DNA from: a virus
Virus record (IMG/VR): IMGVR_UViG_3300035698_018091
Span: 1 to 24,967 of that record
Strand: one strand, 5' to 3'
DNA length: 24,967 nucleotides
Made by a program: the position numbers and the translations under genes. Positions 1 through 8,065 of the stretch are shown here, piece after piece. The notes under the pieces were generated by a model. That model was not told the origin of the DNA. It saw only the letters and a list, made by a program, of their open reading frames with translations, and did not search any database. The first letter of the stretch is position 1; each line of letters begins with the position of its first letter.

Positions 1-656
1 CTATTATATTATTAGATCATCATGATACGGCATTAGATTTACATGATCCAGTTAATAATTTTTATGTAATACTTGGTTTATTTGCTACTACATTAACTCT
101 TAATTTTTTAAAGGGTTGGGTTAATATTGATTTAACACATTTAGATGAAATTGCATATCTTATTAATGATTATGATTTATGGCAACATAAAGATCCTCGT
201 AGTAAGGCATTAAATGAATTGTATTATAAATATTGGGATACTAAATTTAGATGTAGATTTAAAGATGGTCATGTTAAATTTACAGATGATGAGAAACGAT
301 ATATTAAAAATAAAAAGAATGACTTTAATAATTTTTATAATGATTTAAATTTATATGAATTAGAAACTATTAATGGTGTTTATATAACAACTACAGATTT
401 TGTAAATGATTGTTGTCATAAATTATTAACTGAAGAAGATTATAAAATTGTATTTGCGTTTGTTCCAAAATACAATAACGTAAGTGTTAGATGTAATGAA
501 AATTTACATGTTGGTGAAGTTTTAGCTTTTCTTAATCTTGGTGGTGGTCATCCAGATGCTGGTGGTTTCCGTAATGAATATTTAGATAGTGTTAATATTA
601 ATATTAAAAAAATAGAAGATTATATTTATTCTAATTATCCATTATTAAGGAGATGA
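1..656 (+). CDS. DHH-DHHA1 family phosphoesterase (5' end missing)
   Basis: The open frame runs in from the window edge (codons start at base 3), so the N-terminus is missing. The first visible residues carry the DHH signature (LLDHHDTALDL), followed by a DYDLW..P.SKALN stretch. The C-terminus has the DHHA1 substrate-binding glycine motif GGGHPDAGGFR. These are hallmarks of DHH phosphodiesterases such as NrnB-type oligoribonuclease and cyclic-nucleotide phosphodiesterases, which use metal ions to cleave short RNAs or cyclic (di)nucleotides. The substrate cannot be read from the sequence. It ends one base before the polymerase start, which suggests co-transcription. An internal TTG at 219 is not the true start, because the DHH motif lies upstream of it. 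The family is sure; the role is inference. Confidence 0.85.
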   Translation, partial: IILLDHHDTALDLHDPVNNFYVILGLFATTLTLNFLKGWVNIDLTHLDEIAYLINDYDLWQHKDPRSKALNELYYKYWDTKFRCRFKDGHVKFTDDEKRYIKNKKNDFNNFYNDLNLYELETINGVYITTTDFVNDCCHKLLTEEDYKIVFAFVPKYNNVSVRCNENLHVGEVLAFLNLGGGHPDAGGFRNEYLDSVNINIKKIEDYIYSNYPLLRR

Positions 657-657
657 T

Positions 658-3513
658 ATGTTTATAAGTGTTTATTATGATGGTAAAAAGAATAAGATAT
701 ATCATAAGTTTGTTAATGAAGATGGTAAAATAAAAAGAACATATGAAAAAAATATATTTAAATATTATGTAAAAGATACTAGTGGAAAATCTGATAAAAC
801 AGATATTTTTGGTGTACCTGTTATTGAAAAAACCAGTACTAAAAGAGATGGGATGAAAGCATTAGTAGAATCTGGTGAATATTGTTGTGAAACAGATATT
901 GGACAAGATATATTATTTTTACAAAATACATATGGTGGTCAAAAATTAGAAATTGATATGAATGTTATTATGGTTGCTAATATTGATATTGAAATTGAAA
1001 GTGGTGATGAATTTCCTAAAGCAGAAGATGCTAAATATCCTATTAATTTAATAACAGTTAAATTTAGTAATGGTGATATTCATACTTTTGGTAATAGAGA
1101 ATATATTAAAAATGAAGATAGTAATGTTGATAATTATTATTGGATACCTGATGAAAAAAATTTATTGGAAAAATTTATTACCGTATTTCGTAAATATAAA
1201 GTAGATATTTTAACAGGTTGGTATATTAATGGATTTGATATTCCTTATATTATAAATAGAAGTAATATCTTAGGTATAGAAAAAACTTTATCACCATTAA
1301 ATAAATATGATAAAAATAAAAATGGTGTTTATAGTATTCCTGGTATTTCTATTTTAGATTATATAGAATTATATAAAAAATATAGAATGAAAGTTAGGGA
1401 AAGATATAGTCTTAATTTTATATCTAATATTGAGTTAGGTGAAAGTAAATTAGATTTAGATGGGCAAATTAATGATAGTTATAAATATAATTGGGATCAA
1501 TTTGTTGAGTATAATGTTCAGGATGTTTTATTGGTAGATAAACTAGAAAAGAAATTGAAATTTATAGAACTTGTAGTCGGATTTAGTTATCAAGCATTAG
1601 TTCCATTTGAAAAACCATTAAATCAAATGCCATTAATAACAGGATATATTCTTAATTATTTACATTGTAGAAATATGGTTATGCCACCTAGAAAAAATAA
1701 TATTAAAGAATCTTATCCTGGTGGTTATGTTTACGCTAAACCAGGATTACATGAAAATGTTATTACATATGATGTGGAATCAGAATATCCACATATGATT
1801 ATGAAATATAATATTAGTCCAGAAACTTTGGTTTTAAATCCAACTAATACTGAAGGTCTTATAAGAACACCGGCCTCTCCAAATTTTACTGAGATTAAAA
1901 AAGAGGGATATCATATAAAATCTGAAGTTAAACCTTTTGGTGGTATTTATTATGATGGTAGTAAACAAGGTGTTTTACCTGCTATTATAGAAAAAATATT
2001 TGCTGAACGTAAATATTTTAAAAATAAAAAAGCAGAAGCTAATGATAAAAATAATTTAGTAGATGCTACTTATTATGATGTTCAACAAAAGATTAGAAAG
2101 ATTCTTATTAATTGTTTTCATGAAAGTACTGATATTATAACAGTTAATGGTATTAAGAAGATTAAAGATGTCTGTGTTGGTGATATGGTATATTCAATAA
2201 ATAAAGAAACTAAAGATCTTGAAATAAAAATTGTAGAAAAAACATATGTATATGACTATGATGGTGATATGCATAGGATTAGAAATTCTAAAGTTGATAT
2301 ATGTGTTACACCAGAACATAAAATGTTAATAGAAAAAAATGATTGTATTAATAAAATAGAAGCTAAAGACTTTGTTTTAGAAGATCGTATTATTCCTATT
2401 CATAATAAAGATTGTGATGCTATATTTTTTGATTTTGATGAATATGAACAAGATGAACTATTAGGAATTACTATTAATGTTAATAATATTAAATTATTTA
2501 ATAAATCTATTGATATTATAATAAAAGCTGGATATATACCATGTTATATAATTTTGAATAGCAAATATTATATAACATGGGAAACTTCTAATATTAATAT
2601 TAGTAAAGATGATTGTTCAACTGAATATTTTAAAGGGAAAGTATATAATATAACTGTAGCAGATAAACATACTGTATGTGTTGGTTCTAATGGCAAGTTT
2701 ATGTGGACTGGACAATCGATGTATGGTGTCATGGGAAATAAGTATTTTCATTTTTATAATATATCTAATGCAACAGCTATTACTCTTGGTGGACAAGATC
2801 TTATTAGATTTTTATCTAAAACTACTTCAGATTATCTTATGCAAAAATATGATCTTAAAACAGATCCATTAGTTTTAATAGACACAGATTCTAATCATTT
2901 TAGTTTAAAAGAATTAATTGATAAACTTGGTGTTAAATTTAAAGATAATCAAGAACTTATTGATTGGATGAATAAATTTGACGCTAATTTAATGGTTGGT
3001 TTTTATCAAAAAATATTAGAAATATATGCTAAAAGATTTAATACTAAACAAAATATAAATTTTAAAAGAGAAAAGATATGTAAAAATGAATTGGTATTAG
3101 CTAAAAAGATGTATGTTTGTCAAGTTGTTGATAATGAAGGTGAGATATATTTAGAACCTAAAATATTAAATACAGGTATTGCTGTTGTACGTACATCAAC
3201 ACCTGTATTTTGTAGATCTAAAATATTAGATTTACAAAAAGAATTATTTGAATCTAAAGATCCATTACAAATTATAGAAAAAATGGTTAATATTAAAAAA
3301 GAATTTATGAAACAAGATATTGATAATATTGCAGCACCTAGTGGTATTAATAATTATGAAGAATATGAGGAAGCTACTGATGGTATTTATGGTCAAGGTT
3401 TTTTAAACTATAAAAAAGCTACTCCTATACATGTTAGAGCGGCGTTAAATTATAATCATACTATTAAAAATATGGGATTAGATTACAACCTATTACTAGT
3501 GGTACTAAATTAA
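658..3513 (+). CDS. Family B replicative DNA polymerase (gp43-like), intein-containing, frameshifted near 3' end
   Basis: Replicative polymerase with 3'-5' proofreading. Visible motifs are Exo I (D110, E112), Exo II (N191 to D194), Exo III (D289), polymerase motif A (DVESEYP, 372-378), motif B (KILIN / SMYG, split by an intein after residue 485) and motif C (IDTDS, 741-745, catalytic D742 and D744). An AAGGAG ribosome site precedes the ATG. The frame ends at 3513 with an unrelated tail (NLLLVVLN) shortly after GLDY, while the expected continuation, QPITSGTKLKF onward, lies in the -1 frame to 3728. As written, the product lacks about 80 residues of thumb and the C-terminal tail where T4-like polymerases bind the clamp. 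The break could be a real mutation, recoding, or a one-base sequence error. The family call is very secure. Confidence 0.95.
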   Translation: MFISVYYDGKKNKIYHKFVNEDGKIKRTYEKNIFKYYVKDTSGKSDKTDIFGVPVIEKTSTKRDGMKALVESGEYCCETDIGQDILFLQNTYGGQKLEIDMNVIMVANIDIEIESGDEFPKAEDAKYPINLITVKFSNGDIHTFGNREYIKNEDSNVDNYYWIPDEKNLLEKFITVFRKYKVDILTGWYINGFDIPYIINRSNILGIEKTLSPLNKYDKNKNGVYSIPGISILDYIELYKKYRMKVRERYSLNFISNIELGESKLDLDGQINDSYKYNWDQFVEYNVQDVLLVDKLEKKLKFIELVVGFSYQALVPFEKPLNQMPLITGYILNYLHCRNMVMPPRKNNIKESYPGGYVYAKPGLHENVITYDVESEYPHMIMKYNISPETLVLNPTNTEGLIRTPASPNFTEIKKEGYHIKSEVKPFGGIYYDGSKQGVLPAIIEKIFAERKYFKNKKAEANDKNNLVDATYYDVQQKIRKILINCFHESTDIITVNGIKKIKDVCVGDMVYSINKETKDLEIKIVEKTYVYDYDGDMHRIRNSKVDICVTPEHKMLIEKNDCINKIEAKDFVLEDRIIPIHNKDCDAIFFDFDEYEQDELLGITINVNNIKLFNKSIDIIIKAGYIPCYIILNSKYYITWETSNINISKDDCSTEYFKGKVYNITVADKHTVCVGSNGKFMWTGQSMYGVMGNKYFHFYNISNATAITLGGQDLIRFLSKTTSDYLMQKYDLKTDPLVLIDTDSNHFSLKELIDKLGVKFKDNQELIDWMNKFDANLMVGFYQKILEIYAKRFNTKQNINFKREKICKNELVLAKKMYVCQVVDNEGEIYLEPKILNTGIAVVRTSTPVFCRSKILDLQKELFESKDPLQIIEKMVNIKKEFMKQDIDNIAAPSGINNYEEYEEATDGIYGQGFLNYKKATPIHVRAALNYNHTIKNMGLDYNLLLVVLN
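2113..2715 (+). other. Mini-intein in polymerase motif B
   Basis: Residues 486-686 (201 aa) interrupt motif B exactly between KILIN and SMYGVMG. The insert starts with Cys486 and has block A (CFHESTDIITVNG), block B with the conserved T and H (VTPEHKM), blocks F/G (KVYNITVADKHTVCVGSNG) and an ending WTGQ before the extein Ser. The penultimate residue is Gly, not the classic His, as in a subset of phage inteins. A middle stretch (DELLGITINVNN) looks like a decayed LAGLIDADG half-motif, so the homing endonuclease is probably dead. Splicing would restore a normal Kx3NSxYG motif. Confidence 0.88.
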
Positions 3514-3728
3514 AATTTATACAGATTCATAAAAATAATTATTTTAAACAAGATATTATAGCTTTTATTAATCATTGGCCAGAAGAATTTAATGATATAT
3601 TTGAAATTGATTATGAAACTCAATGGAAGAAGAAATTACAAAATATTATAGAAAGATTTTATAAAGTATTAAATTGGGGTACTATAGATTTAAATGCAAA
3701 TAAAATGAATTCGTTTTTAGAATTTTAA
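3483..3728 (+). pseudogene. Out-of-frame 3' end of the DNA polymerase
   Basis: In the -1 frame relative to the main polymerase frame, this stretch encodes LQPITSGTKLKF, then NHWPEEFNDIF and IDYETQWKK, ending MNSFLEF. This matches the C-terminal layout of T4-type family B polymerases: a GDKIKF-like thumb segment, an IDYDTQFEK-like segment, and a short hydrophobic clamp-binding tail. It has no start codon or ribosome site of its own. A single extra T in GATTAC (3481-3486) would join the frames seamlessly as GLD-LQP. The -1 frame is closed by TAA at 3465-3467, so any shift must fall between 3468 and 3513. Confidence 0.85.
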
Positions 3729-3744
3729 AGAATATGGGGGAAGT

Positions 3745-4806
3745 ATGGCAGATGATATTTTAAGTAAAATACTTAAACAGTCAGATAGTGTTTATAAATC
3801 AGTTTTAAGGGCTTCACAATTTTATGATAAAAAGGAAGATTATATAGTAACAGATATTCCGTTATTAAATGCTGCACTTGGTGGTGGGATAGATAGAGGT
3901 TTACCTAGTGGTGGGGTATTAACTATTGCTGGTGAATCTAAAAGATTTAAAACTTTATTTGGTTTGTATTTGATACAGGCATTTCAGAAAAAACATAAAG
4001 ATGGTGTTGTTATTTATTATGATACAGAATTTGGTGCTCCACCTACATATATTAAAAAATTTGGATTAGATGTTGATAGAATAATTCATATACCTATTAC
4101 TTGTGTTGAAGATTTTAAACATGAAATAGCAACACAATTAGATATGTTAAAGAAAGAACGTAAGAATCATAATGTTATGATTTTTGTTGATAGTCTTGGT
4201 AATTTAGCATCTAGAAAAGAAATAGATGATGCTATTGCTGGAAATGAAAAAGCTGATATGACTAGAGCTAAAGCCATGAAATCTTTATTTAGAATTATAA
4301 CAGCTGATATTAATATTTTAAGCATACCATTTGTATGTATACAGCATACATATAAAACACAAGAAATGTATTCTAAAAATGTTCTTTCTGGTGGAACAGG
4401 AAATATTTATAATAGTAATGATATTTGGATAATTGGTAGACGTGAAGATAAGGATACTAATAAAGAACTTAATGGATATGAATTTATAATTAATGTTAAT
4501 AAATCAAGAAAAATTAAAGAAAAATTAAAGTTTCCTATTACAGTTCATTGGGGAGATGGTATTCATAAATATAGTGGTTTAGCTGAATTAGCTAGTAAAT
4601 ATGATATTATTGAAGAATGTAAAATTGGTAGATCTAAAGGATATAAATATGGTGAAATAGAAGTTAAAGCAAAAGATATTGATATTGATAAAGAATTTTG
4701 GGATAAAATATTCAAAGAAACAGATTTTGCTAAAAAATTAAATTATGATATAGCTATTAATCCGGATGAGGAAACAGAAACAGATGAGTCAAATAGATCT
4801 GCTTAA
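3745..4806 (+). CDS. uvsX: UvsX/RecA-like recombinase
   Basis: Strand-exchange ATPase of the RecA superfamily that builds presynaptic filaments for recombination-dependent replication and repair. At 353 aa it is close to T4 UvsX (about 390). The N-terminal part is followed by GGGIDRGLPSGGVLTIAGES and the Walker A motif GESKRFKT (63-70); a Walker B-like MIFVDSLGNL follows, then the QHTY and SGGTGN stretches. The C-terminus is acidic (EETETDES). A strong ribosome site (gggggaag) sits just upstream of the ATG, and the gene follows the polymerase tail directly. Its last codons overlap the helicase start. RadA/Sms-like annotation is possible in automated calls, but the T4-like neighbours favour UvsX. 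Confidence 0.88.
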   Translation: MADDILSKILKQSDSVYKSVLRASQFYDKKEDYIVTDIPLLNAALGGGIDRGLPSGGVLTIAGESKRFKTLFGLYLIQAFQKKHKDGVVIYYDTEFGAPPTYIKKFGLDVDRIIHIPITCVEDFKHEIATQLDMLKKERKNHNVMIFVDSLGNLASRKEIDDAIAGNEKADMTRAKAMKSLFRIITADINILSIPFVCIQHTYKTQEMYSKNVLSGGTGNIYNSNDIWIIGRREDKDTNKELNGYEFIINVNKSRKIKEKLKFPITVHWGDGIHKYSGLAELASKYDIIEECKIGRSKGYKYGEIEVKAKDIDIDKEFWDKIFKETDFAKKLNYDIAINPDEETETDESNRSA

Positions 4807-6187
4807 TCCAACGGACTTTGAGAAGATTCTTCTCAAAGTCCTATTTGTGGATAAAAGACGACAGGAAAAATTATTACCATATCTTAATATTGATATTTTT
4901 ATAGAATCTAATGCTAAAAAAGTAGTTAATGAGCTTTTAGTTTTTATAGAAAAATTTGATAGATTTCCTAAATTAAAAGAAATAGAAATTGATATTGATA
5001 ATACTGACGTATATAAATATCTAACAACTTGTATTGATATTAATATTAATGATTATAAAGATGATTGGTTAGATGATAAAATAGAAGAATATTTTAAAAC
5101 AATGATGATATCAAATATTAATGTTGATATTTCAGAACATCTTAAAGATGGTAATTTTAAAAAGATTGAAGAATTAAATAATCTTTTAAGAGAAGCATCT
5201 GTTTTTAGTTTTAATGATAATATTGGGCTTAATATTTTTAGTGAAAATGGTGAACAGGCTATGTATGATCATTTTCATAATGATGATATTTATATACCAA
5301 CAGGTATTACATATTTTGATAAACTAATTGGTGGTGGATTTCATGAAAAAACACTTTCGTTATTTCTTGGTCAAACTAATATTGGTAAATCTATAATACT
5401 TGGATGTCTTGCTAGTTCGGCTCTTTTACAAGGTAAAAATGTATTATTTGTATCTATGGAAATGAGTGAAGAAATGCTTACTGAAAGAATAATGTCTGAT
5501 ATTATGGATGTTAGTATGAATAATTGGAAAAATATGAGTAGAGAAAATTTTCATGCTAAATTTAACGAATCTCGTAAATTAATTAAACATGGATTAGTTG
5601 TAAAAGAATATCCTACTTCTAGTATTAATACTAATACAATTAGAAATTTATTAAAAGAACTTAAAGGTAAGCAAGGTTTTATTCCAGATTATATTGTAGT
5701 TGATCATTTACATATTATGTTACCTATAAGAAATAGAAAAAGTGATAATAGTAATACTTCATATAAAAATGTTGCAGAAGAACTTCGTGCTCTTGCTATT
5801 GAAGAAAAAGTTCCAGTTGTAAGTGCGTTACAAACAAATAGAGGTGGTTATGATCAAGCGGAAATTGATTTAACATCTACTGGGGAATCAATAGGAATTA
5901 CTACTGTGGCTGATATTATGATAGCAATAGTTCAACCAGATGAATATAGAACTTGTGAAAATAAAAAATTTGGTTGGATTATTATTAAGAATCGGTACGG
6001 TTTAAATAAAATAAAAACTACTGTATGTATTGATTATGATAAAATGAGAATAAGTGAAAATCCAGATGCTTTGAATGCTCCAATAGCTAAAGATGTTCTT
6101 TCTGAAGCTGCTAATATTGTTAATATAACTTTAAAAACAAATAAAGATACAAAATTTAAAAATGCTATTGAATTTGATGATGATTAA
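4784..6187 (+). CDS. Replicative DnaB-like helicase (gp41-like)
   Basis: Hexameric 5'-3' helicase that unwinds the fork with the primase. Starting here gives 467 aa, near T4 gp41 (475). An N-terminal alpha-helical domain is followed by a RecA-fold ATPase: Walker A GQTNIGKS (196-203), VSMEMSEEM (about 223-231), Walker B VVDHLHIM (D307) and the motif SALQTNRGGYD (347-357). The ATG at 4784 is preferred over the upstream ATG at 4766 because GAGGAAA precedes it, while 4766 has no ribosome site. The start overlaps the end of uvsX, implying translational coupling. A perfect 13-bp hairpin lies within codons 10-20. Confidence 0.93.
   Translation: MSQIDLLNPTDFEKILLKVLFVDKRRQEKLLPYLNIDIFIESNAKKVVNELLVFIEKFDRFPKLKEIEIDIDNTDVYKYLTTCIDININDYKDDWLDDKIEEYFKTMMISNINVDISEHLKDGNFKKIEELNNLLREASVFSFNDNIGLNIFSENGEQAMYDHFHNDDIYIPTGITYFDKLIGGGFHEKTLSLFLGQTNIGKSIILGCLASSALLQGKNVLFVSMEMSEEMLTERIMSDIMDVSMNNWKNMSRENFHAKFNESRKLIKHGLVVKEYPTSSINTNTIRNLLKELKGKQGFIPDYIVVDHLHIMLPIRNRKSDNSNTSYKNVAEELRALAIEEKVPVVSALQTNRGGYDQAEIDLTSTGESIGITTVADIMIAIVQPDEYRTCENKKFGWIIIKNRYGLNKIKTTVCIDYDKMRISENPDALNAPIAKDVLSEAANIVNITLKTNKDTKFKNAIEFDDD
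4813..4841 (+). repeat. Perfect 13-bp inverted repeat inside the helicase start
   Basis: Arms GGACTTTGAGAAG (4813-4825) and CTTCTCAAAGTCC (4829-4841) pair without mismatch around a 3-base ATT loop, 6 bases after the uvsX stop. No T-run follows, so it is not a standard terminator. It could be an RNA processing or translation-control hairpin. Confidence 0.75.
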
Positions 6188-6197
6188 AGGAGGATTT

Positions 6198-6542
6198 ATG
6201 GTTCATCAAAAACAGGAACGTAATATAATTGATCGAATAAATTTAGATGATGTTGGTAAAAAAATGTTTGAGAATCAAATAGATTTTAGTAAATTTTTTA
6301 TAAATAATAAAAGACTTAGTTCTATTACAATAAAAAATATAAATGTTCTTATACGTAGATGTTGTAAAATTTATAATATACAAATATTTGATTGTTTATT
6401 AATAATAGATGATAGATATATTGATTTAGTTAAAATAATACAAATATTAGATGGTGAGAATATACAAACTCTTAAAGAAGAAATTGGTAAACGTACTAAT
6501 ATTAAAACTAAAATAAAAAATATTATGGATTTTTTAAATTAA
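6198..6542 (+). CDS. Small protein of unknown function between helicase and gp59-like genes
   Basis: A 114-residue protein I do not recognise by motif. The ATG at 6198 follows a near-perfect AAAGGAGG and is better than an in-frame ATG at 6162 inside the helicase gene. It is rich in Ile, Lys and Asn, predicted mostly helical, with no membrane segment. In T4, gene 33 (late transcription coactivator, 112 aa) lies directly upstream of genes 59 and 32; this gene has the same position and size, and its C-terminus IMDFLN resembles the LDFL-type clamp-binding tail of gp33. That link is only positional and short-motif evidence. It is the last gene before the 6549 promoter. Confidence 0.75.
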   Translation: MVHQKQERNIIDRINLDDVGKKMFENQIDFSKFFINNKRLSSITIKNINVLIRRCCKIYNIQIFDCLLIIDDRYIDLVKIIQILDGENIQTLKEEIGKRTNIKTKIKNIMDFLN

Positions 6543-6548
6543 AATAAA

Positions 6549-6583
6549 TTTGATTTTTTTAACTTTTATGTTTTATATTAAAG
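6549..6583 (+). promoter_or_regulatory. Promoter, copy 1 of an identical 35-bp element
   Basis: TTGATT (6550-6555), an 18-base spacer and TATATT (6574-6579) form a sigma70-like promoter about 30 bases upstream of the gp59-like gene. The whole 35-bp stretch, spacer included, is identical to 13941-13975 upstream of dUTPase. The conserved spacer suggests either recent duplication or a phage regulator binding there. Confidence 0.72.
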
Positions 6584-6607
6584 CGCAAAAGAAAGAAAGG
6601 ATGGATA

Positions 6608-7192
6608 ATGACACCATATAAAAGTAGTATTTGGAGAGTGTTTTCGATTATCCAAAATGTTAAAAAAAGTGTTGATGGTAAGATTATAAATATTGATACA
6701 TTAGTTGCTAGAACATGGTTTGATAATGCGCCTAAATATGTTGTAACTATTTGTAAAAAAATATATAATGATCTTGAAAACAGTTGGTATAGTTATCAAG
6801 ATTTTATAATATATCTATATTATCAATATATTTTTGAATCTAAAATAAATTTTAAAAACTTAAAGTATGATAATGTAAAACTCGCATTAGAAATACTTAG
6901 TTTAAAGGAGGTAAATAAAAATCAAGGGATCATAACTGAATTAAATAAACAAGTAGGGTTGAGAGGTATTGAAGATTATTTTGCAATTAGTGAAGATGGT
7001 GAATCAATAATTTATAAATTAATAATACAAGGTCTTATATCACCGTTATTTTTTATAAAATATCAAAAATATGCTAATAAAACTATGAAACAAAAATCAA
7101 AAAAATACCAAGAATTTGAAATAATAATAATACATTTAAAACAACATTTAATTACTAAGATGGGAGCAAAAAATGCCAGCAAGAAAATTTAA
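6608..7192 (+). CDS. gp59-like helicase loader (tentative)
   Basis: A 194-residue protein directly upstream of the ssDNA-binding protein, the position of gene 59 (217 aa) in T4. T4 gp59 loads gp41 helicase onto gp32-coated DNA. Overall similarity is low, but the C-terminal segment SIIYKLIIQGLISPLFFI lines up well with the gp59 segment that reads SYIFKLL...IISFETFI. It is basic, helical and without membrane segments. The AAAGGATGG ribosome site precedes the ATG, and the 3' end overlaps the next gene by 20 bases, implying coupling. Structure comparison would decide; otherwise it is an unknown replication-operon protein. Confidence 0.6.
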   Translation: MTPYKSSIWRVFSIIQNVKKSVDGKIINIDTLVARTWFDNAPKYVVTICKKIYNDLENSWYSYQDFIIYLYYQYIFESKINFKNLKYDNVKLALEILSLKEVNKNQGIITELNKQVGLRGIEDYFAISEDGESIIYKLIIQGLISPLFFIKYQKYANKTMKQKSKKYQEFEIIIIHLKQHLITKMGAKNASKKI

Positions 7193-8051
7193 ATTTGATT
7201 GGAATGTAGCAAAACAAGATGTTAAGAAAGAAGAAAAATCAAATAAAAGAAGTGACAATGATGAAAGATTTTATAAGTTGAAACAGAAAGAAGATGGTTG
7301 TGGTCAAGCAATTATTAGATTTCTTCCAGCACCAGATAGATCAATTCCATATGTAAAAACAGCAAAACATTGGTTTCAGGGAGATAATGGTTATTATATT
7401 AATAACTGTCCTACTGCTATTGGAAAACTGTGTCCAGTATGTAATGCTAATACTAAAATTTGGAAAGATAATGATGAAAATACAGCACGTAGATTAGTTG
7501 GAAAGAAAAATAGACAGATTAAATATATTAGTAATATTTTAGTTATTAAAGATCCACAGTGTCCAGAAAATGAAGGTAAAACTTTTTTGTATGCTTATGG
7601 TACTAAAGTTTATAATAAGATTATGGGTAAATGGATGCCTGATGATGATAGTATAGAAACACCTTGTATTATCTGGGATTATTATGATGGTGCTAATTTT
7701 AAATTAATAGTTAAAAGAAATTCACCTAAAGATTGGCCTATTTATGATGATTGTAGTTTCGAACAACCAACTGCTATTAGTAAAGATGATGCCGTATTAG
7801 AAAAGATTCATAAGAGTAGATTTAATATTGCACCTTTCATTGAGGAAGATCAATTTGATAGTTTTGAAACTCTTGATACACGTTTTAAGAGTGTAATGGG
7901 AGAAGATAGTACTTCTAGTACTTCTAGTACTTCTAATATAACACAGACAACTAAACCAGTTGTTGAGGATATTAAAACTGAAGTATCAAAAACTGATCTT
8001 ATTTTTGATGATAGTAGTGAAGCAGATTTTTTATCAAGTGTTCGTAATTAA
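7173..8051 (+). CDS. Single-stranded DNA-binding protein (gp32-like)
   Basis: Coats ssDNA at the fork and recruits helicase loader, polymerase and recombination proteins. The 292 residues follow the gp32 plan (301 in T4): a basic N-terminal cooperativity region (MPARKFKFDW, KK-rich), a core with a zinc site H66-C79-C87-C90 (KHWF...NCP...LCPVC), then a Ser/Thr linker and an acidic C-terminal tail (FDDSSEADFL) of the kind that binds partner proteins. Nine linker residues come from three exact copies of a 9-base repeat. It is followed by an intrinsic terminator, so it closes its transcription unit. Confidence 0.9.
   Translation: MPARKFKFDWNVAKQDVKKEEKSNKRSDNDERFYKLKQKEDGCGQAIIRFLPAPDRSIPYVKTAKHWFQGDNGYYINNCPTAIGKLCPVCNANTKIWKDNDENTARRLVGKKNRQIKYISNILVIKDPQCPENEGKTFLYAYGTKVYNKIMGKWMPDDDSIETPCIIWDYYDGANFKLIVKRNSPKDWPIYDDCSFEQPTAISKDDAVLEKIHKSRFNIAPFIEEDQFDSFETLDTRFKSVMGEDSTSSTSSTSNITQTTKPVVEDIKTEVSKTDLIFDDSSEADFLSSVRN
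7908..7934 (+). repeat. Three tandem copies of a 9-base repeat in the gp32-like gene
   Basis: AGTACTTCT occurs three times in a row, encoding STS-STS-STS (residues 246-254) in the linker before the acidic tail. The unit is a multiple of three, so copy-number change would alter linker length without breaking the frame. Confidence 0.9.
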
Positions 8052-8065
8052 GTTATTTAATTATT

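Noticed and set aside
2678-2872. Plus-strand 64-codon frame inside the polymerase gene
   Set aside because: It overlaps the intein end and motif B in another frame and has no ribosome site or recognisable protein.
3468-3513. Programmed -1 frameshift site in the polymerase
   Set aside because: No canonical X-XXY-YYZ slippery sequence and no evident downstream stem; left as an open possibility behind mutation or sequence error.
4766-4783. Upstream ATG at 4766 as the helicase start
   Set aside because: No ribosome site before it; the ATG at 4784 has GAGGAAA upstream and gives MSQIDLLNPT, a more usual phage helicase start.
4813-4841. Intrinsic terminator between uvsX and helicase
   Set aside because: The stem is perfect but is followed by TATTTGTGG instead of a T-run and lies inside the helicase coding sequence.
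6162-6197. ATG at 6162 as start of the 114-residue gene
   Set aside because: It lies inside the helicase gene without a ribosome site, while ATG 6198 follows AAAGGAGG.
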